64,000 nt of DNA from Actinomycetota bacterium (GCA_030684515.1 JAUXVJ010000024.1:165663-229662); one strand, 5' to 3'. Counted from the first letter of the stretch, positions 27,382 to 35,950 are shown. The notes: generated by a model not told the origin, from the letters alone. Numbers and translations: made by a program.

Positions 27382-27600
27382 GTGTCATTGACACTGATCG
27401 CCAGCTTGGAGCGGGTCCGGGCATGGGCGCGGGGATCGAGCGCGGCAACGTAGGGCACTGGCGGACAGCTTGCACACATCGAGATCACTGCCTGGATCGG
27501 CAATCAGCCAGGTGTGGACATTTCTGCCATCACCCCGCTGTATTGGCAGCCCTGCACCGATCACTCCGCCAGCGAACTGGTGTTCTCTCCGGTCGCGTGA
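27382..27600 (+). pseudogene. Possible broken small gene interrupted by TAG
   Basis: Reading from GTG at 27382 (or TTG at 27388, 7 nt after AGGAGG) gives 22-24 codons, a TAG at 27451, then 48 more codons in the same frame to TGA at 27598. The second part reads like protein (GQLAHIEITAWIGNQPG... ending SELVFSPVA). No start codon follows the TAG closely. This suggests a decayed gene or a sequencing error, but the evidence is only frame continuity. Otherwise the 27357-27651 interval holds no gene I can support. Confidence 0.3.
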
Positions 27601-27651
27601 ACGACCTCAGCGCGACAAGATCCTGTAACGCGCGCATGACAAACTTCCGGC

Positions 27652-28380
27652 ATGCCTGGACCCGTCATCGGACTGACGTGCTACCTCGTTGATGCGCAGT
27701 GGGGCGATGGCGTTGTCACCTCTTCACTGATTCACCAGTGGTATGTCGATGTCCTGCACGCAGCCGGCGCGGAAGTACTCGTACTACCAGCCGAGAACAG
27801 CACCGACGTGCTTGATCGACTCGATGGCCTGCTGCTCGCTGGCGGAGAGGACGTGGATGCTCGGCTGTTCGGAGCTGAAGCCGACCCGACTGCAGATGCC
27901 CCCCAACTCCTGCGGGATGCAAGTGAATTCGCCCTCTATCACCGGGCCAAGGAGTTGGGGATGCCCGTGCTCGGCATCTGTCGAGGCGTGCAACTGATGG
28001 CAGTGGCTCACGGTGGAACGCTCATTCAGCATCTGCCTGCCGTGACGACGCAACTCGTGCACAGCAATGGTCCAGGCACTTACGTCGATCACACCACGAG
28101 TTTTCTTGAAGGCTCGCTAATCGCCTCGCTGTTTGGGACCGGACCATTTGTCGTGAACTCGGCCCATCACCAAGCCGTGGATTCGCCCGGCGACCTGCGC
28201 ATCACCGGATGGGCACAGGACGGAACGGTGGAAGTCTGCGAGGACACGAATGCCGAGTTCTGTGTCGGCGTGCAATGGCATCCAGAGCGACCCGATCGCC
28301 GCAATCCTGACGCTCCCCTGCTCAGCGCCTTTGTTCAAGCAGCACAGTCGTATCTCACGCGAGGGCGCGAGCTTCCTTGA
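27652..28380 (+). CDS. Class-I glutamine amidotransferase-like hydrolase (peptidase C26)
   Basis: A 242-residue protein of the PuuD/gamma-glutamyl hydrolase family. It has the nucleophile elbow GICRGVQLM (Cys at about 107), LLLAGGEDVD, the histidine in VNSAHHQAVD, and the His-Glu pair in GVQWHPERPD. Such enzymes cleave gamma-glutamyl bonds, for example gamma-glutamyl-GABA in putrescine catabolism. No other putrescine genes are nearby, so the substrate stays open. The sequence CAAACT precedes the ATG by 6 nt. Confidence 0.88.
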   Translation: MPGPVIGLTCYLVDAQWGDGVVTSSLIHQWYVDVLHAAGAEVLVLPAENSTDVLDRLDGLLLAGGEDVDARLFGAEADPTADAPQLLRDASEFALYHRAKELGMPVLGICRGVQLMAVAHGGTLIQHLPAVTTQLVHSNGPGTYVDHTTSFLEGSLIASLFGTGPFVVNSAHHQAVDSPGDLRITGWAQDGTVEVCEDTNAEFCVGVQWHPERPDRRNPDAPLLSAFVQAAQSYLTRGRELP

Positions 28381-28388
28381 ACTGAGAA

Positions 28389-28673
28389 TCAGCGCGTCAG
28401 CGGTCGATCCGGGTCTTCGCGCAGCTCGACCCGATACCGGTGATCGGCACTCTTGTTCTTTCGTCGAGCCTTGGGGATCGGCAGCAGCCAGCCGTGGCGA
28501 GAATCCCTCCACACGCTCGTTGCCCAAGTGTGCCCATCGACAGTCGCCAGAATCGGAGTGCGCCCCCATGCTCCGGCTTCGTCAGGGGCACAGTTGTCCG
28601 GAACGCGCACAAACACCCATGTGCCCAAGTCCAGATCAGCAGCGGGTGCCTGGAAGGCATCGAATTCCTGCAC
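28389..28673 (-). CDS. DUF1905-family protein
   Basis: A 94-residue protein that fits DUF1905: an N-terminal strand WVFVRVP, then RTPILATVDGHTWATSVWRDSRHGWLLPIPKARRK and YRVELREDPDRP. The start is set at GTG 28673 because TAGATT lies exactly 6 nt upstream, the leaderless arrangement seen for other genes here; a TTG two codons earlier is the longest frame. The family function is unknown. It converges on the amidotransferase gene, 8 nt away. Confidence 0.78.
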   Translation of the reverse strand: MQEFDAFQAPAADLDLGTWVFVRVPDNCAPDEAGAWGRTPILATVDGHTWATSVWRDSRHGWLLPIPKARRKNKSADHRYRVELREDPDRPLTR

Positions 28674-28782
28674 GCTCAAAATCTAATGCGTGATGCCAAA
28701 CGCGGCATTCAAGGATTCCAAGCGCTCGCGCAGGAGTCGCTGCTCCTGCACATTGCTTGGCAGCGCATCAGCAGCCAAGGGC

Positions 28783-29139
28783 TCAGGCTTCGGGCTCAGG
28801 CTGAAAAGGCCGAACTTCAACAGGGTTCATGCAGGCAACTGAGCACTGCTCGGCCAGCCGCAATGCCGTTGCCTCATCGGCAACTTCGATGACCCAGAAG
28901 CCGCCGATGTGCTCCTTGGAGTCAAGGTAGGGCCCATCGGTGCGCTGCAGGACCCCATCCTTGGAGTTCACCACCTGCGCGGTACTTGCCGGCATCAATC
29001 CGCCCGCAAACACCCAGGCACCCGAGGACATCAACTCAGTATTGAGCGCATCCACCGCAGCGAAGGCTTTCTGCATCTGCTCGTCGTCCATATAGGGCGA
29101 CTCCTCGGAGCCGTGCACTGCTAACAAGTACTGAGGCAT
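28783..29139 (-). CDS. YCII-domain protein
   Basis: A 118-residue YCII-related protein of the DGPYLDSKEH type: MPQYLLAVHG, a helix around DEQMQKAFAAVDALNTELMSSGAW, then VFAGGLMP, VLQRTDGPYLDSKEHIGGFWVIEV and VEVRPFQ. The His and Asp of HG...DGP form the conserved pocket. AAAGGAC lies before the ATG. These proteins often sit near ECF41-like sigma factors, which I do not see here; a similar gene lies 119 nt upstream. Confidence 0.85.
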   Translation of the reverse strand: MPQYLLAVHGSEESPYMDDEQMQKAFAAVDALNTELMSSGAWVFAGGLMPASTAQVVNSKDGVLQRTDGPYLDSKEHIGGFWVIEVADEATALRLAEQCSVACMNPVEVRPFQPEPEA

Positions 29140-29258
29140 GAGCCTGTCCTTTCATTCTGAGAACTCCGGACTGTCCGTGCTCTCAAGCTGTTGACGAAGA
29201 GCTGGTTTCGCGATCGACAGTGTGTGCATGCATGTCTTGTCGCCTTGACTGCAGTACC

Positions 29259-29618
29259 TCAGTAACGGGCATTGCCGTACATGAAAGGCCGCACTTCAAC
29301 AGGAACACCGGCAGCTGCTGATTGCTGCTGTGCCCAGTTGATCGCTTCATCCAGATCTGCCACATCAATGACGGTGATCCCGCCGATGCGCTCCTTGGAC
29401 TCGATGAACGGTCCATCGGTGAGCACCAGTACACCGGCCTGATCCATCACTGTTGTGGCAGCGGACGGATCCTGCAGTCCGCCGCTGAAGACCCACACTC
29501 CCTGCTCAGTCATGGCGGCGCCGACCTTGTTCATCTCTACCATGATCAGATCGAGCTCGGCTGGTGTCGGCGGCCGCCCATCAGCCGGATAGCAGATGGA
29601 CAACTGGTACATCGTCAT
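29259..29618 (-). CDS. YCII-domain protein, second copy
   Basis: A 119-residue paralog of the neighbouring YCII protein. It shares the order YQLSICYPADG, GVWVFSGGLQDPS, VLVLTDGPFIESKERIGGITVIDV and VEVRPF. The His of the first strand region in the paralog is replaced by Tyr-Pro, while the DGP motif is kept. AGGAG lies 7 nt before the ATG. The two copies probably arose by duplication and may form a hetero-oligomer, which is inference. Confidence 0.85.
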   Translation of the reverse strand: MTMYQLSICYPADGRPPTPAELDLIMVEMNKVGAAMTEQGVWVFSGGLQDPSAATTVMDQAGVLVLTDGPFIESKERIGGITVIDVADLDEAINWAQQQSAAAGVPVEVRPFMYGNARY

Positions 29619-29697
29619 GGCGCTACTCCTGACTCAACGGAAACCGACGACCGGCGCCAGCTGTCTTACGAACAGGCAAAGCCAGAATCGACTGCGA

Positions 29698-30114
29698 TCA
29701 GGCCTTTGCGGCGAGAATGTTGACCATCCAGTTGATGCCGAATTGATCAACGAGCATGCCAAAGGTGTCCCCCCAAGGCGCAGTTGTCAGTGGCTGCTCG
29801 ATCGTGGCACCAACCGACAGCCCATCCCAATAGCCGCGCAGTACTGCTTCATCGGTACCGCTGAGCGATACCGAATAGGCACTGCCTTCAGTGCCGTCGA
29901 TATGCATTGGCGCATCCGAGCCCATCAGCGTGAGCCCGTTTTCGGTGTTCAGCTGGGAGTGCATGACCTGGTCGACCTCTGACGGATCAACTGGCATACC
30001 GGCCTCGCCGAAGGTGCTGATCTCCAGCACACCACCCAATACCGATTGGTAGAACTCCATGGCCTGTCGAGCATTTCCACGCCAATTCAGGTAGGGATTC
30101 AAAACGACGGACAT
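29698..30114 (-). CDS. PhnB-like VOC-superfamily protein
   Basis: A 138-residue protein with two beta-alpha-beta-beta-beta modules: NPYLNWRGNARQAMEFYQSVLGG, HSQLNTENGLTLMGSDAP, YSVSLSGTDEAVLRGYWDGLSVGATIEQPL and WGDTFGMLVDQFGINWMVN. This is the PhnB/glyoxalase-like form often called 3-demethylubiquinone-9-methyltransferase-like. The ATG at 30114 follows GGAGG by 5 nt. It clusters with two YCII genes and diverges from a PadR gene. Function unknown. Confidence 0.85.
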   Translation of the reverse strand: MSVVLNPYLNWRGNARQAMEFYQSVLGGVLEISTFGEAGMPVDPSEVDQVMHSQLNTENGLTLMGSDAPMHIDGTEGSAYSVSLSGTDEAVLRGYWDGLSVGATIEQPLTTAPWGDTFGMLVDQFGINWMVNILAAKA

Positions 30115-30213
30115 CAGGGCCTCCAACGCCGAGGGAAATGGTGATTGTGCGGGCACATCTTTGCCCAAACTCCCTATGCGCACGAGCAGATCAGGGTCAA
30201 GTTGTCCCCGGGG

Positions 30214-30252
30214 TTGACATCGATGTAGTCGCGATATATCGTTACTACATCG
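30214..30252 (+). promoter_or_regulatory. padR promoter and operator
   Basis: TTGACA (30214-30219) and TATCGT (30237-30242) are spaced 17 nt and form a good promoter. A 9-nt inverted repeat, CGATGTAGT and ACTACATCG (30221-30229 and 30244-30252), brackets a smaller palindrome CGATATATCG. The ATGT...ACAT half-site form fits PadR-family operators, and the repeat covers the -10. The neighbouring PadR is thus probably autorepressing. Confidence 0.72.
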
Positions 30253-30283
30253 CGAACTGTCGCGAGAGAGAAAGTTGGAACAT

Positions 30284-30991
30284 ATGACTGAGGCATACCC
30301 CCTCGAATTTGGCCCTTGGAACTCCCGTCGTGGATCCGGCCATCACAGCCGCAAGGCACGCGCCATGTGGGCGCTTATAAATGCACAAGCTGACGACCAT
30401 TCGTCGGCAACGACCCCTCCTGCCGAACAAGGCCAGGAGCGAGGTGGGCCGCAACGCGGCCATCGCCATGGCGGCCACCGTCGCGGCTCAGATCAGCAGG
30501 ACCCCTGGGGCGGCCGAGGCCGCAGCCCTTGGGGACCCCAGCGCGGACGCCGCCGCGAGCGCGGTGATGTCCTGCACGCGATTCTTCTGCTGCTTGCCGA
30601 ACAGCCCCGTCATGGTTACGAGATCCTCACCGAACTCGCCGACCGCAGTGATGGACAGTGGCAACCCTCCCCCGGCTCGATCTACCCGGTGCTCAAGCGC
30701 CTGGCGCACGATGGCCTGGTTGCCCCGTCCAATCAGGAAGGCAAGCGAGTATTCGCCCTCACCGATGCCGGTCGAGATCTTGTCGCCGCGGAGGGTGAGT
30801 CCTGGGGTCAGCCCTGGACAAACACAGGTGCAGGCAATGGAGATGCCAGCGAAGCGCTGTGGACGGAAGGTCGCCAGCTTGGCGGCGCCGTGCAGCAAGT
30901 GGGTCAGCTCAATGACCCGGCCCAGATCGCGGCAACCGTGGAGATTCTGGTTGAGGCGCGCAAGAAGATCTATCGCTTGCTGGCTGACTGA
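30284..30991 (+). CDS. PadR-family transcriptional regulator
   Basis: From the ATG at 30284 the protein has 235 residues. A long N-terminal tail (about 1-90) rich in Gly, His, Arg and Gln (QRGHRHGGHRRGSD) precedes the PadR winged helix (about 92-165): GDVLHAILLLLAEQPRHGYEILTELADRSDGQWQPSPGSIYPVLKRLAHDGLV. The C-terminal helix (AATVEILVEARKKIYRLLAD) serves dimerisation. A TTG nine nt earlier is an alternative start. The His-rich tail could bind a metal. The operator in its own promoter suggests autoregulation; the divergent PhnB/YCII genes may be targets. Confidence 0.88.
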   Translation: MTEAYPLEFGPWNSRRGSGHHSRKARAMWALINAQADDHSSATTPPAEQGQERGGPQRGHRHGGHRRGSDQQDPWGGRGRSPWGPQRGRRRERGDVLHAILLLLAEQPRHGYEILTELADRSDGQWQPSPGSIYPVLKRLAHDGLVAPSNQEGKRVFALTDAGRDLVAAEGESWGQPWTNTGAGNGDASEALWTEGRQLGGAVQQVGQLNDPAQIAATVEILVEARKKIYRLLAD

Positions 30992-31032
30992 ATAACTGAA
31001 CACGATCAAGGACTGACAGCTAGCCTGCTGAG

Positions 31033-31770
31033 GTGCTGACCGAAACCTTGATCCAGGAAGCCTCGCCGATCATCAATCGCATCGGCGGGGCTTTCTATTT
31101 CACCCCCGAGACCCTTGGCCGCGGACGCGAACTGGGCCTGAACGGCCTGCAGTTCTACTTCATCGGACGTGGTGGCGCACTCGGCGACGCCGACTGGCCG
31201 GTTGTGGTCAGCGCCTTCGGCTACTTCTCACCGAAGATGGTCAAGAAGTTCTGGAATTCCGCGCAAGAGGTCATGACACCACGCGAGGGAGGACGCGCAT
31301 TCATGGAATGCTCCCGCGAATTCGGACGTCTGCACTTGAGCGAAGTCGAAGGCCTGGAAGCTTTCTGCGCTGCCGCCGAACAGGTCACCAAAGCGATCGA
31401 CCCCATCGGCTTGCCGTTGTTCGCGGCAGTGAGCTTCGAGCCCTACGCCGAAGACCTGCCAGCAAGAGCAATGCAGTACCTCACCGTGCTGCGCGAGCAC
31501 CGCGGCTCGGCCCATCTCCTGGCCCTGGTCGCAGCGGGCCTTGATCCCCGAGTCGCTGACGTCATCAATAGCCCAGATAGCTACCGGATTCATGGTTGGG
31601 ACCAAGAGGAGCGACCGGTGCCAACTGAGAAGGATCTGGACCTGATGTTCCAGGCCCACCAACTCACCAACCAACTCGTGAGCAAGCCCTTTGCAACCCT
31701 GGACGACGAAAGTCAGCGTTCGTTTCTCGTCGCCTTGCGCGCAATCGACGCAGCAGTGCCCAAGACCTGA
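31033..31770 (+). CDS. SCO6745-like protein, copy 1
   Basis: A 245-residue protein similar to the actinobacterial SCO6745 family. It shares long segments with the gene at 32079: GLNGLQFYFIGRGGALGDADWPVVVSAFGYFSP, KFWNSAQEVM, LPLFAA and VLREHRGSAHLLALVAAGL. The C-terminal part may be a winged helix-like module. TAGCCT lies exactly 6 nt before the GTG start and no ribosome site is seen, so leaderless expression is likely. The biochemical role of the family is not known to me. Confidence 0.8.
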   Translation: MLTETLIQEASPIINRIGGAFYFTPETLGRGRELGLNGLQFYFIGRGGALGDADWPVVVSAFGYFSPKMVKKFWNSAQEVMTPREGGRAFMECSREFGRLHLSEVEGLEAFCAAAEQVTKAIDPIGLPLFAAVSFEPYAEDLPARAMQYLTVLREHRGSAHLLALVAAGLDPRVADVINSPDSYRIHGWDQEERPVPTEKDLDLMFQAHQLTNQLVSKPFATLDDESQRSFLVALRAIDAAVPKT

Positions 31771-31806
31771 GCCTTCTCCTGCGACAACGCCGTATTCTCA
31801 ATGGCT

Positions 31807-32058
31807 ATGGCCCTACTGGTTGATCAAGCGCATTGGCCTTGGCGCGATCGCCTGTGGTGTCACCTCGTCAGCGACACCTCTTTGGACGAATTGCACTCCT
31901 TCGCAGCCCGGCTCGGCATTCCTGAGCGGGGCTTTCAAGGCGATCACTATGACCTGCCCCATGATCTGCGCGTGCAGGCAATCGAGCATGGCGCTCAAGA
32001 GGTCAGCAGCCGCGAAATCATTCTCGCTCTTCGGGCAGCAGGCCTGCGTCGACGCTGA
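31807..32058 (+). CDS. DUF4031-family protein
   Basis: An 83-residue protein matching DUF4031: MALLVDQAHWPWRDRLWCHLVSDTSLDELHSFAARLGIPERGFQGDHYDLP and a C-terminal AGLRRR. Conserved histidines and aspartates (LVSDTS, GDHYD) suggest a small metal-dependent or nucleic-acid-linked enzyme, but its function is unknown. An earlier ATG at 31801 is in frame, two codons up; family alignment favours 31807. TATTCT precedes it by 8 nt. Confidence 0.82.
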   Translation: MALLVDQAHWPWRDRLWCHLVSDTSLDELHSFAARLGIPERGFQGDHYDLPHDLRVQAIEHGAQEVSSREIILALRAAGLRRR

Positions 32059-32078
32059 TCGACCACTAGCCTGCTTCG

Positions 32079-32843
32079 ATGCAAACTGAAGCTCTGGTCA
32101 ATGCCGCCTCGCCGATCATCGGTCAGCTCGGAGGCACCTATTTCTTCACGCAGAGCACTCTTGCTCGCGGCAAGGAACTCGGCCTGGATGGCATGCGCTT
32201 CTACTTCCTTGGCCGAGGTGCGCCCCTGGGTGACGTGGAATGGCCTGTGGTCGTCAGCGCATTTGGATTCTTCACACCACAACTGGTCGACAAGTTCTGG
32301 AACTCAGCCCGCCTCACCTTGTCCGCCAAGGACGCAGCACCGATCTATCGCGAATGCTCAGCAGTGTTCGGCCGGGAGAACTTCAGCTCAGTCGAGGGAC
32401 TTGCAGAATTCTGTGCTGCAGCAGAGCTGATCGTGAACTCCGCAGAACCCGCCGGCCTGCCGCTGTTTGCCGGCCAGCTCTCACTGCCGCTTGCCGAGGA
32501 TCTGCCGGGCCGCGCCTCGCAACTGGTGACCATCCTGCGTGAGCACCGCGGCTCCGCCCATGTGGCATCGGTGATCGCCGTGGGACTTGAGCCCCGCATC
32601 TCAGCAGCCCTTGGCCCCGAGGCGAGCTGGAAGTTTCATGGCTGGACCCTTGATGACGGGCCAGAGCCAACTGATGTCGATCGCCATCGCAGAATTGAGG
32701 CCGAGGGACTCACGGATCGCATCGTGAACAAGGCCTTTGCGGTGCTCACCGAAGAAGAGGGCCAGCACCTGATCCATGGCCTGCGGGGACTGAAGGCGGC
32801 CATGCCCGCGCAGGCCTGGGCGATGAAGGATGCGCCGAACTAG
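32079..32843 (+). CDS. SCO6745-like protein, copy 2
   Basis: A 254-residue paralog of the gene at 31033, sharing NAASPIIGQLGGTYFFTQST (cf. EASPIINRIGGAFYFTPET), GRGAPLGDVEWPVVVSAFGFFTP and ILREHRGSAHVASVIAVGL. TAGCCT precedes the ATG by exactly 6 nt, the same box as in copy 1. The pair encloses the DUF4031 gene and probably arose by local duplication. Function unknown. Confidence 0.8.
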   Translation: MQTEALVNAASPIIGQLGGTYFFTQSTLARGKELGLDGMRFYFLGRGAPLGDVEWPVVVSAFGFFTPQLVDKFWNSARLTLSAKDAAPIYRECSAVFGRENFSSVEGLAEFCAAAELIVNSAEPAGLPLFAGQLSLPLAEDLPGRASQLVTILREHRGSAHVASVIAVGLEPRISAALGPEASWKFHGWTLDDGPEPTDVDRHRRIEAEGLTDRIVNKAFAVLTEEEGQHLIHGLRGLKAAMPAQAWAMKDAPN

Positions 32844-32945
32844 TCACCTGATGTCATCTCGCTCGAATCCCTAGCGATATGTGACCTGCGCCACTACGGT
32901 CAGCGCCAGCCCGAGAGCCGAGCATCCATGACCTGAAGGTGCGCC

Positions 32946-35021
32946 ATGTCAGCGATCAATGTCGAGTCCTACCAAGTCACCGACCCCTTCTTCGGTGCGC
33001 CAGTCATCGATGTTGATGATGAGCGAGAACTGCCGACGCCGCATCGCTTCGTGCACGGCTACTTCGAGGGCACCAGCACTCGCTTTGCAATCGCCTTTCC
33101 GCCGGCTGACGTCTATCAAGGGCGGCTCTACCAACCCCTCGAGGGAGCCAATGCCGGTCACGAGAACGTGAACACCGGCCCCTTGGGCCAGGTCACCGGC
33201 GGACTGCAGATGATCTTCCGCTTGGGCGGCTACGCCCTGGAGAGCAACATGGGTCACATCGGTGATGTGATGGATCCCAAGGCCGGAGTTGACCCAACTC
33301 TGTACGGCTGGCGGGCAGCCGCCGAGTCGGCACGGTTCTCAAAGTTCGTGGCGGCCCAGATCTACGGTTCGGCGCCCGAGTACTCGTATGTGTACGGCGG
33401 CAGCGGGGGCGCTCGCCGATCCCCCCTTTGCCTGGCCTATGCGCCTGACGTATGGGATGCGGCACTGCCTTTCATGGGTGACGCGCAAGATGGCGACTAC
33501 GGCGACTACCGCCTGCTGCGTGGCGCAACGCCGAATTTCTCGTGCATGTTCAATGTGCAGCGGATGCTCGGCGACAAGCTCTTTGGCGTCATCGATGCGA
33601 TGTGGCCAGGCGGCAGCGGGGATCCGTTTGCTGGGCTGACCGTTGACGAGAAGGAAGAACTCGCCAACCTCTACCGCATCGGCTTCCCCCGCGGGGATGA
33701 GTCCTTCATCCTGCAGCCGATGGGCCAGATCTGGCTGTGGTGCTCGATGGCCAATCGTCTGCAGCAGGACTACCCCGCCTATTGGGAGAACTTCTGGACC
33801 AAGCCCGGACACGTGGGATTTGATCGACCGGAGCTGGTGAACGAGGACCTCATCGTCTTGGAGACCACGGTCAAGCGCGTGCTGTACGCCAAGGACCTTG
33901 CCGAGGATCCCACGCTTGATATCCCAGAGTTGGCCCAACTTCGTTCACTGGCTGCACTGTTCGCCAGCATGAACAACATGCAGCACATTCCCATGGCATT
34001 GCAGTTGGACGAGGCCCCTGATGGCTACCTCATGGGTGCCGGCATTGAACTCCTGAGCGGCGCTGCAGCAGGCCGGCGGCTTTACGTCATGAACGGCGCA
34101 GGTGACGTGCTGCTGGCTGACAGCGACGGCGAGGCCAGCAACAAGAGATTCCGCGGAGTCGAGCCGGGTGATCGAGTACGGGTGGACAACCGCGCATTTC
34201 TTGCCTACTGCTACTACTACCGTCATCACGTGCCAACTGAGGCGGAGTACCAGTTCCTCACCATTGACGGAACACCGATCTACGACCAGTACGAACTGCC
34301 GACGATGTCGCCATTCATGGGCGTCAAGCACACCGGTCGAATCGAAGGCAAGCTGCTGTGGGTGCATCACACGCACGACTCATCGCTGTGGCCACCGCAA
34401 GGCATCGGTTTCAAGGCCAATATCGAACGCGAGTATGGCAATGAGATCGCCGACACCAAGTTCAAACTTCGCTGGTCAGAGAACGCTGAACATGTGCCGC
34501 CCGCCATGACTGCGCCCGGCCCGGGCCGCGCGAACAACACCTGGCTGATCGACTACCACCCGATCATCGAGCAGTCCTTGTTCGACTTGAGGGACTGGGT
34601 TGAAGAGGGCATCGTGCCTTCAGATACCGCATTTGAATATCGCGATGGGGCGATCATCCTGCCCACGGATGCAAAGGATCGTGGCGGTATTCAGCCCGTT
34701 GCCAACGTCACCGTGAACGGTGGGGACGTCACGCATGTTCGCGTCGGCGAGGCTGTGACGTGCACCGTCCAAGCGGACACTCCCCCCAATGCCGGAACGA
34801 TCATCGGGATCCAGTGGGACTTCGACGGCACCGGATCATTCCCGCAGAGCGAGGAACTCGATGGCACCCAAGCATCAGTGCAGCTGTCGACTTCGCATGC
34901 ATTCGACAAGCCAGGCACCTACTTCGTCAGCGCACTTGTGGAGTCGCATCGTGAAGGTGACGTCAACGCGACCTCACGTCGCATCCCCAACCTCGCTGCC
35001 GCCCGCGTAGTGGTCAGCTAA
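32946..35021 (+). CDS. Large alpha/beta-hydrolase-like protein with PKD-like tail
   Basis: A 691-residue protein. The N-terminal third shows an alpha/beta-hydrolase-like nucleophile elbow YGGSGGARRSPLCL (Ser about 153) after a strand SYVYGGSG, reminiscent of tannase/feruloyl-esterase-like or related hydrolases. The His-rich segment WVHHTHDSSLWPPQG could hold the catalytic histidine. The last 100 residues form a PKD-like beta-sandwich (GTIIGIQWDFDGTGSFPQSEELDG...GTYFVSALVES). I see no signal peptide, although PKD domains are usually extracellular. GAAGGTG lies before the ATG. Hydrolysis of an ester or polymer is inference. Confidence 0.68.
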   Translation: MSAINVESYQVTDPFFGAPVIDVDDERELPTPHRFVHGYFEGTSTRFAIAFPPADVYQGRLYQPLEGANAGHENVNTGPLGQVTGGLQMIFRLGGYALESNMGHIGDVMDPKAGVDPTLYGWRAAAESARFSKFVAAQIYGSAPEYSYVYGGSGGARRSPLCLAYAPDVWDAALPFMGDAQDGDYGDYRLLRGATPNFSCMFNVQRMLGDKLFGVIDAMWPGGSGDPFAGLTVDEKEELANLYRIGFPRGDESFILQPMGQIWLWCSMANRLQQDYPAYWENFWTKPGHVGFDRPELVNEDLIVLETTVKRVLYAKDLAEDPTLDIPELAQLRSLAALFASMNNMQHIPMALQLDEAPDGYLMGAGIELLSGAAAGRRLYVMNGAGDVLLADSDGEASNKRFRGVEPGDRVRVDNRAFLAYCYYYRHHVPTEAEYQFLTIDGTPIYDQYELPTMSPFMGVKHTGRIEGKLLWVHHTHDSSLWPPQGIGFKANIEREYGNEIADTKFKLRWSENAEHVPPAMTAPGPGRANNTWLIDYHPIIEQSLFDLRDWVEEGIVPSDTAFEYRDGAIILPTDAKDRGGIQPVANVTVNGGDVTHVRVGEAVTCTVQADTPPNAGTIIGIQWDFDGTGSFPQSEELDGTQASVQLSTSHAFDKPGTYFVSALVESHREGDVNATSRRIPNLAAARVVVS

Positions 35022-35044
35022 GGCAGCAGCAGCACACGAACATG

Positions 35045-35080
35045 GAACTGGGGACCGGGCCTAAGCCCAGTCCCCAGTTC
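35045..35080. terminator. Bidirectional hairpin terminator
   Basis: The 11-nt arms GAACTGGGGAC and GTCCCCAGTTC are perfectly complementary, and the loop adds a GGGC/GCCC pair around CTAA. It lies between the convergent hydrolase-like and enoyl-CoA hydratase genes. Confidence 0.8.
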
Positions 35081-35098
35081 TCGTCTGGCACGGCTCGA

Positions 35099-35860
35099 TC
35101 AGGTGGAAGTCCACTTGGGAGCGCGCTTCTCGCCGAATGCGGTTGCCCCCTCTTTGGCGTCATTGGATGCAAAGACCGGACCAGTCACCGTCTGCTGCCA
35201 CTTCATGAACTCCGGATCGGTCCAGCTTGCGGCCTTGGCGAGAATGGCCTTGGTGGCCTTCAGCGCCAAGGGGCCGTTCTGGGCAATGCGATCAGCGATC
35301 TCGATCGCGGCGTCCAAGGCCTTGCCCGGCTCGGCCAGCACCGAGACCAGACCCCATGCATTGGCCTGCTCGGCGTCGATGATGTCGCCGGTCAGCGCCA
35401 GCAGCGAGGCGGCGGGGTAGCTCATCACGCGAGGCAGGCGGTAGAGCCCACCACCTGCGGCGACCAGTCCGCGCTTGACCTCCGGGATGCCGAATTTCGC
35501 CTCTCGTGAGGCGACGATGATGTCGGTGCAGAGCGCCTGCTCACATCCACCCGCGAGTGCGTAACCCTCGACGGCCGCGATGATCGGCTTGGCTGGTGGC
35601 TGCTCGTTGAGACTGGGATGCTCGCTGACCTTGTCGAAGGTCGAGCCTGCGGCGAACTCGCGCAGGTCCATACCAGAGCAGAAGTTGCCGCCCGCGCCGG
35701 TGAGCACTGCGACCGACAGGTCGTTGGAGACATCAAATTCATGCAGAGCCTCAGACATCAAGTACATCAATTCGCGGCTGAGCGCATTGCGGGCCTCAGG
35801 GCGGTTCATCGTCATGACGAACACTGCGCCACGCTTCTCAGTGAGTAGTACCTCGCTCAT
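35099..35860 (-). CDS. Enoyl-CoA hydratase family protein
   Basis: A 253-residue crotonase. It has FVMTMNRPEARNALSRELM, the oxyanion segment FCSGMDLREF, EGYALAGGCEQALCTDIIVAS and FGIPEVKRGLVAAGGGLYRLPRVM. The glutamate of the PEV segment is one expected catalytic residue. The ATG at 35860 follows GGAGG by 7 nt; the longer frame is not supported. It hydrates an enoyl-CoA in beta-oxidation or a related route. The gene stands alone on the minus strand. Confidence 0.88.
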   Translation of the reverse strand: MSEVLLTEKRGAVFVMTMNRPEARNALSRELMYLMSEALHEFDVSNDLSVAVLTGAGGNFCSGMDLREFAAGSTFDKVSEHPSLNEQPPAKPIIAAVEGYALAGGCEQALCTDIIVASREAKFGIPEVKRGLVAAGGGLYRLPRVMSYPAASLLALTGDIIDAEQANAWGLVSVLAEPGKALDAAIEIADRIAQNGPLALKATKAILAKAASWTDPEFMKWQQTVTGPVFASNDAKEGATAFGEKRAPKWTST

Positions 35861-35950
35861 TTGCTGCCTCCAGAAATTGATTCGATGATCGGCGAGCAAG
35901 GTACTTGGATTGCGTGACCAATGCCCGGTATTTCGCCATATTTGACGCCC

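Noticed and set aside
26961-27692. Plus-strand frame through arsR and the following gap
   Set aside because: The first half is antisense to arsR and the rest matches no protein pattern; only the short frame at 27382-27600 is kept as doubtful.
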